A DNA stretch of 43,078 bases from Paraburkholderia solisilvae (lineage in GTDB: Bacteria > Pseudomonadota > Gammaproteobacteria > Burkholderiales > Burkholderiaceae): the NCBI RefSeq assembly GCF_902859875.1, contig NZ_CADIKF010000060.1, positions 1 to 43,078 of the forward strand, in the 5' to 3' direction. Of this stretch, positions 42,357 through 43,078 are shown piece after piece. The position numbers were made by a program, and so were the translations under genes. Numbering within the stretch: the stretch's first letter is position 1; every line of letters starts with the position of its first letter. The notes under the pieces are model-generated. The model was not told the DNA's origin and ran no database searches. It saw only the letters and a list, made by a program, of their open reading frames with translations.

Positions 42357-43078
42357 CCTACCTGAAATACCGCGATGAGCGGATCAATCGAATCGAGGAA
42401 AGGTTCGGTCGACGAGGTTTTGCTGCCGTGATGCGGCACGAGCAGGATCTGCGCGCGCAGCGCGTCGCGCGCCCGCGTGAGCAAGGTCCGCTCGACCGGC
42501 GCTTCGATGTCCGCGGCAAGGAGCGCGGTCAATGCGGTACGCGGCGGCGCGCCGGGGTCGGCAGTCGCGCGTGCGGCGGTGCTCACACGCAATACGCAAC
42601 AGTGCGCGTTGGGCTTGCCACGCAACGGACCCGCATCGGGCCATAGCATCGCAAAGTCGACGCCATCCCACTGCCAATGCTGACCGGCCGCGCACGGCAC
42701 GCCCAGCGCGCCCGTGGCTCGCGCGCGTTGCCACAACGCGTGATCCGGCGGCAAGGCGGCCAGCAACTGACGCACTTCGACGCCATCGAGCACCGCTGCG
42801 GCGCCGCCCGAGTGATCGGAATCGGCGTGGCTGATCACCAGCGTATCGAGCGCGTGCACGCCCGCCGCCTGCAGATACGGCACGACCACCCGCTCGCCCG
42901 CGTGCGTCGATTCCGGACCGGGTCCCGCATCGAACAGCAACACGTGATGCGCGGTCTCGACGACGATCGCCGAGCCCTGGCCGATGTCGAGCGCGGTCAG
43001 GCGGAGCGCGCCGTGCGGCGGCCCGGACGGCGGCGGCACGAGCAACGGCAGCCACGCGAGCGGCGCCGCCCAGCGCAG
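42335..43078 (-). CDS. comEC: ComEC C-terminal domain, truncated by the island
   Basis: The frame is open to the right edge and encodes the metallo-beta-lactamase-like C-terminal domain of the DNA-uptake channel protein ComEC/Rec2. RLTALDIGQGSAIVVETAHH, TLVISHADSDHSGGAAAVLD (metal-site HxDxDHxGG) and LLAADIEAPVERTLL with LLVPHHGSKTSSTEPFLDSI are family hallmarks. Normal proteins go on after FQVGY with RNRF(G/H)HP and some 50-80 residues. Here FQVGY is followed by FKYLP and a stop at 42335. The truncation coincides with the island joint, so natural competence may be impaired. Confidence 0.85.
   Translation of the reverse strand: MRWAAPLAWLPLLVPPPSGPPHGALRLTALDIGQGSAIVVETAHHVLLFDAGPGPESTHAGERVVVPYLQAAGVHALDTLVISHADSDHSGGAAAVLDGVEVRQLLAALPPDHALWQRARATGALGVPCAAGQHWQWDGVDFAMLWPDAGPLRGKPNAHCCVLRVSTAARATADPGAPPRTALTALLAADIEAPVERTLLTRARDALRAQILLVPHHGSKTSSTEPFLDSIDPLIAVFQVGYFKYLP
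42343..42371. other. Putative attachment site (att) at the comEC/island joint
   Basis: A 29-bp dyad is centred on 42357, with arms GGTATTT (42343-42349) and AAATACC (42365-42371) and an inner GTAG-C-CTAC. Tyrosine integrase core sites have such inverted arms around a short overlap. The right half is in the comEC frame (FQVGY codons); the left half is the integrase end. Confidence 0.55.

Noticed and set aside
1..43078. CRISPR arrays, tRNA and rRNA genes
   Set aside because: I saw no regularly spaced repeats and no tRNA or rRNA signature on either strand. The only tandem repeats are the short ones listed.

Overview
The window is GC-rich DNA from a betaproteobacterium, most likely a Burkholderiaceae member (Burkholderia, Paraburkholderia or Caballeronia). 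The reasons are codon use, the ComEC, Blc-type lipocalin, ImuA and long SRAP families seen, and the many decayed intergenic stretches. It reads as the integrase-proximal part of a genomic island. At the right edge a tyrosine integrase gene (41283-42356) ends inside the 3' part of comEC, whose reading frame is cut off there, and a 29-bp dyad sits on the junction. The rest of comEC is not in the window, so the other island end probably lies left of base 1.

Left part (1-6 kb): two small unknown genes at the edge, a strong terminator with no obvious gene in front of it, and a chimeric SOS gene. The chimera has an ImuA N-terminus joined to an SRAP C-terminus behind a perfect LexA box. Next come a Tyr/Pro-rich lipoprotein, an unknown gene, and a serine recombinase translationally coupled to a RepB-C-like partition protein.

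Defence-like part (6-15 kb): an Abi_C abortive-infection gene, an IS1182-family element, an unknown 394-aa gene, an intact IS30-family element with 29-bp perfect terminal repeats, and a 148-bp MITE-like element whose ends match the IS1182 ends. Then comes a visibly AT-richer gene for an 843-aa protein joining a PD-(D/E)xK nuclease domain to a P-loop ATPase. The last is my best candidate for an uncharacterised defence protein.

Metabolic core (15-28 kb): an eight-gene, tightly overlapping minus-strand operon, hyfB-C-E-F-G-I plus two small membrane proteins. It encodes a complex I / hydrogenase-4-like membrane complex whose large subunit has lost both nickel-binding cysteine pairs. It therefore looks like an energy-converting hydrogenase-related (Ehr) complex rather than a hydrogenase. 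The divergent upstream region carries two copies of a 19-bp palindrome. On the other side lie an unknown gene, a spermidine-synthase-like gene, a ribbon-helix-helix regulator and otsA (trehalose-6-phosphate synthase). All these frames are intact.

Decayed part (28-39 kb): an autotransporter with three separate frameshifts, a KdoO (Kdo hydroxylase) fragment, an intact SDR dehydrogenase, and a LysR gene whose 3' half is replaced by the remains of a HORMA-TRIP13 pair (type III CBASS). A frameshifted unknown gene, a gene of a family I associate with glycan loci, a broken membrane protein and a frameshifted small secreted protein follow. Intact genes resume with a methyltransferase, a membrane protein and an XRE regulator with a TCTAGAT triple repeat at its promoter.

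Right end (40-43 kb): a terminator, an AT-rich promoter region, an Xis/AlpA-like HTH gene overlapping the integrase, the integrase and truncated comEC.
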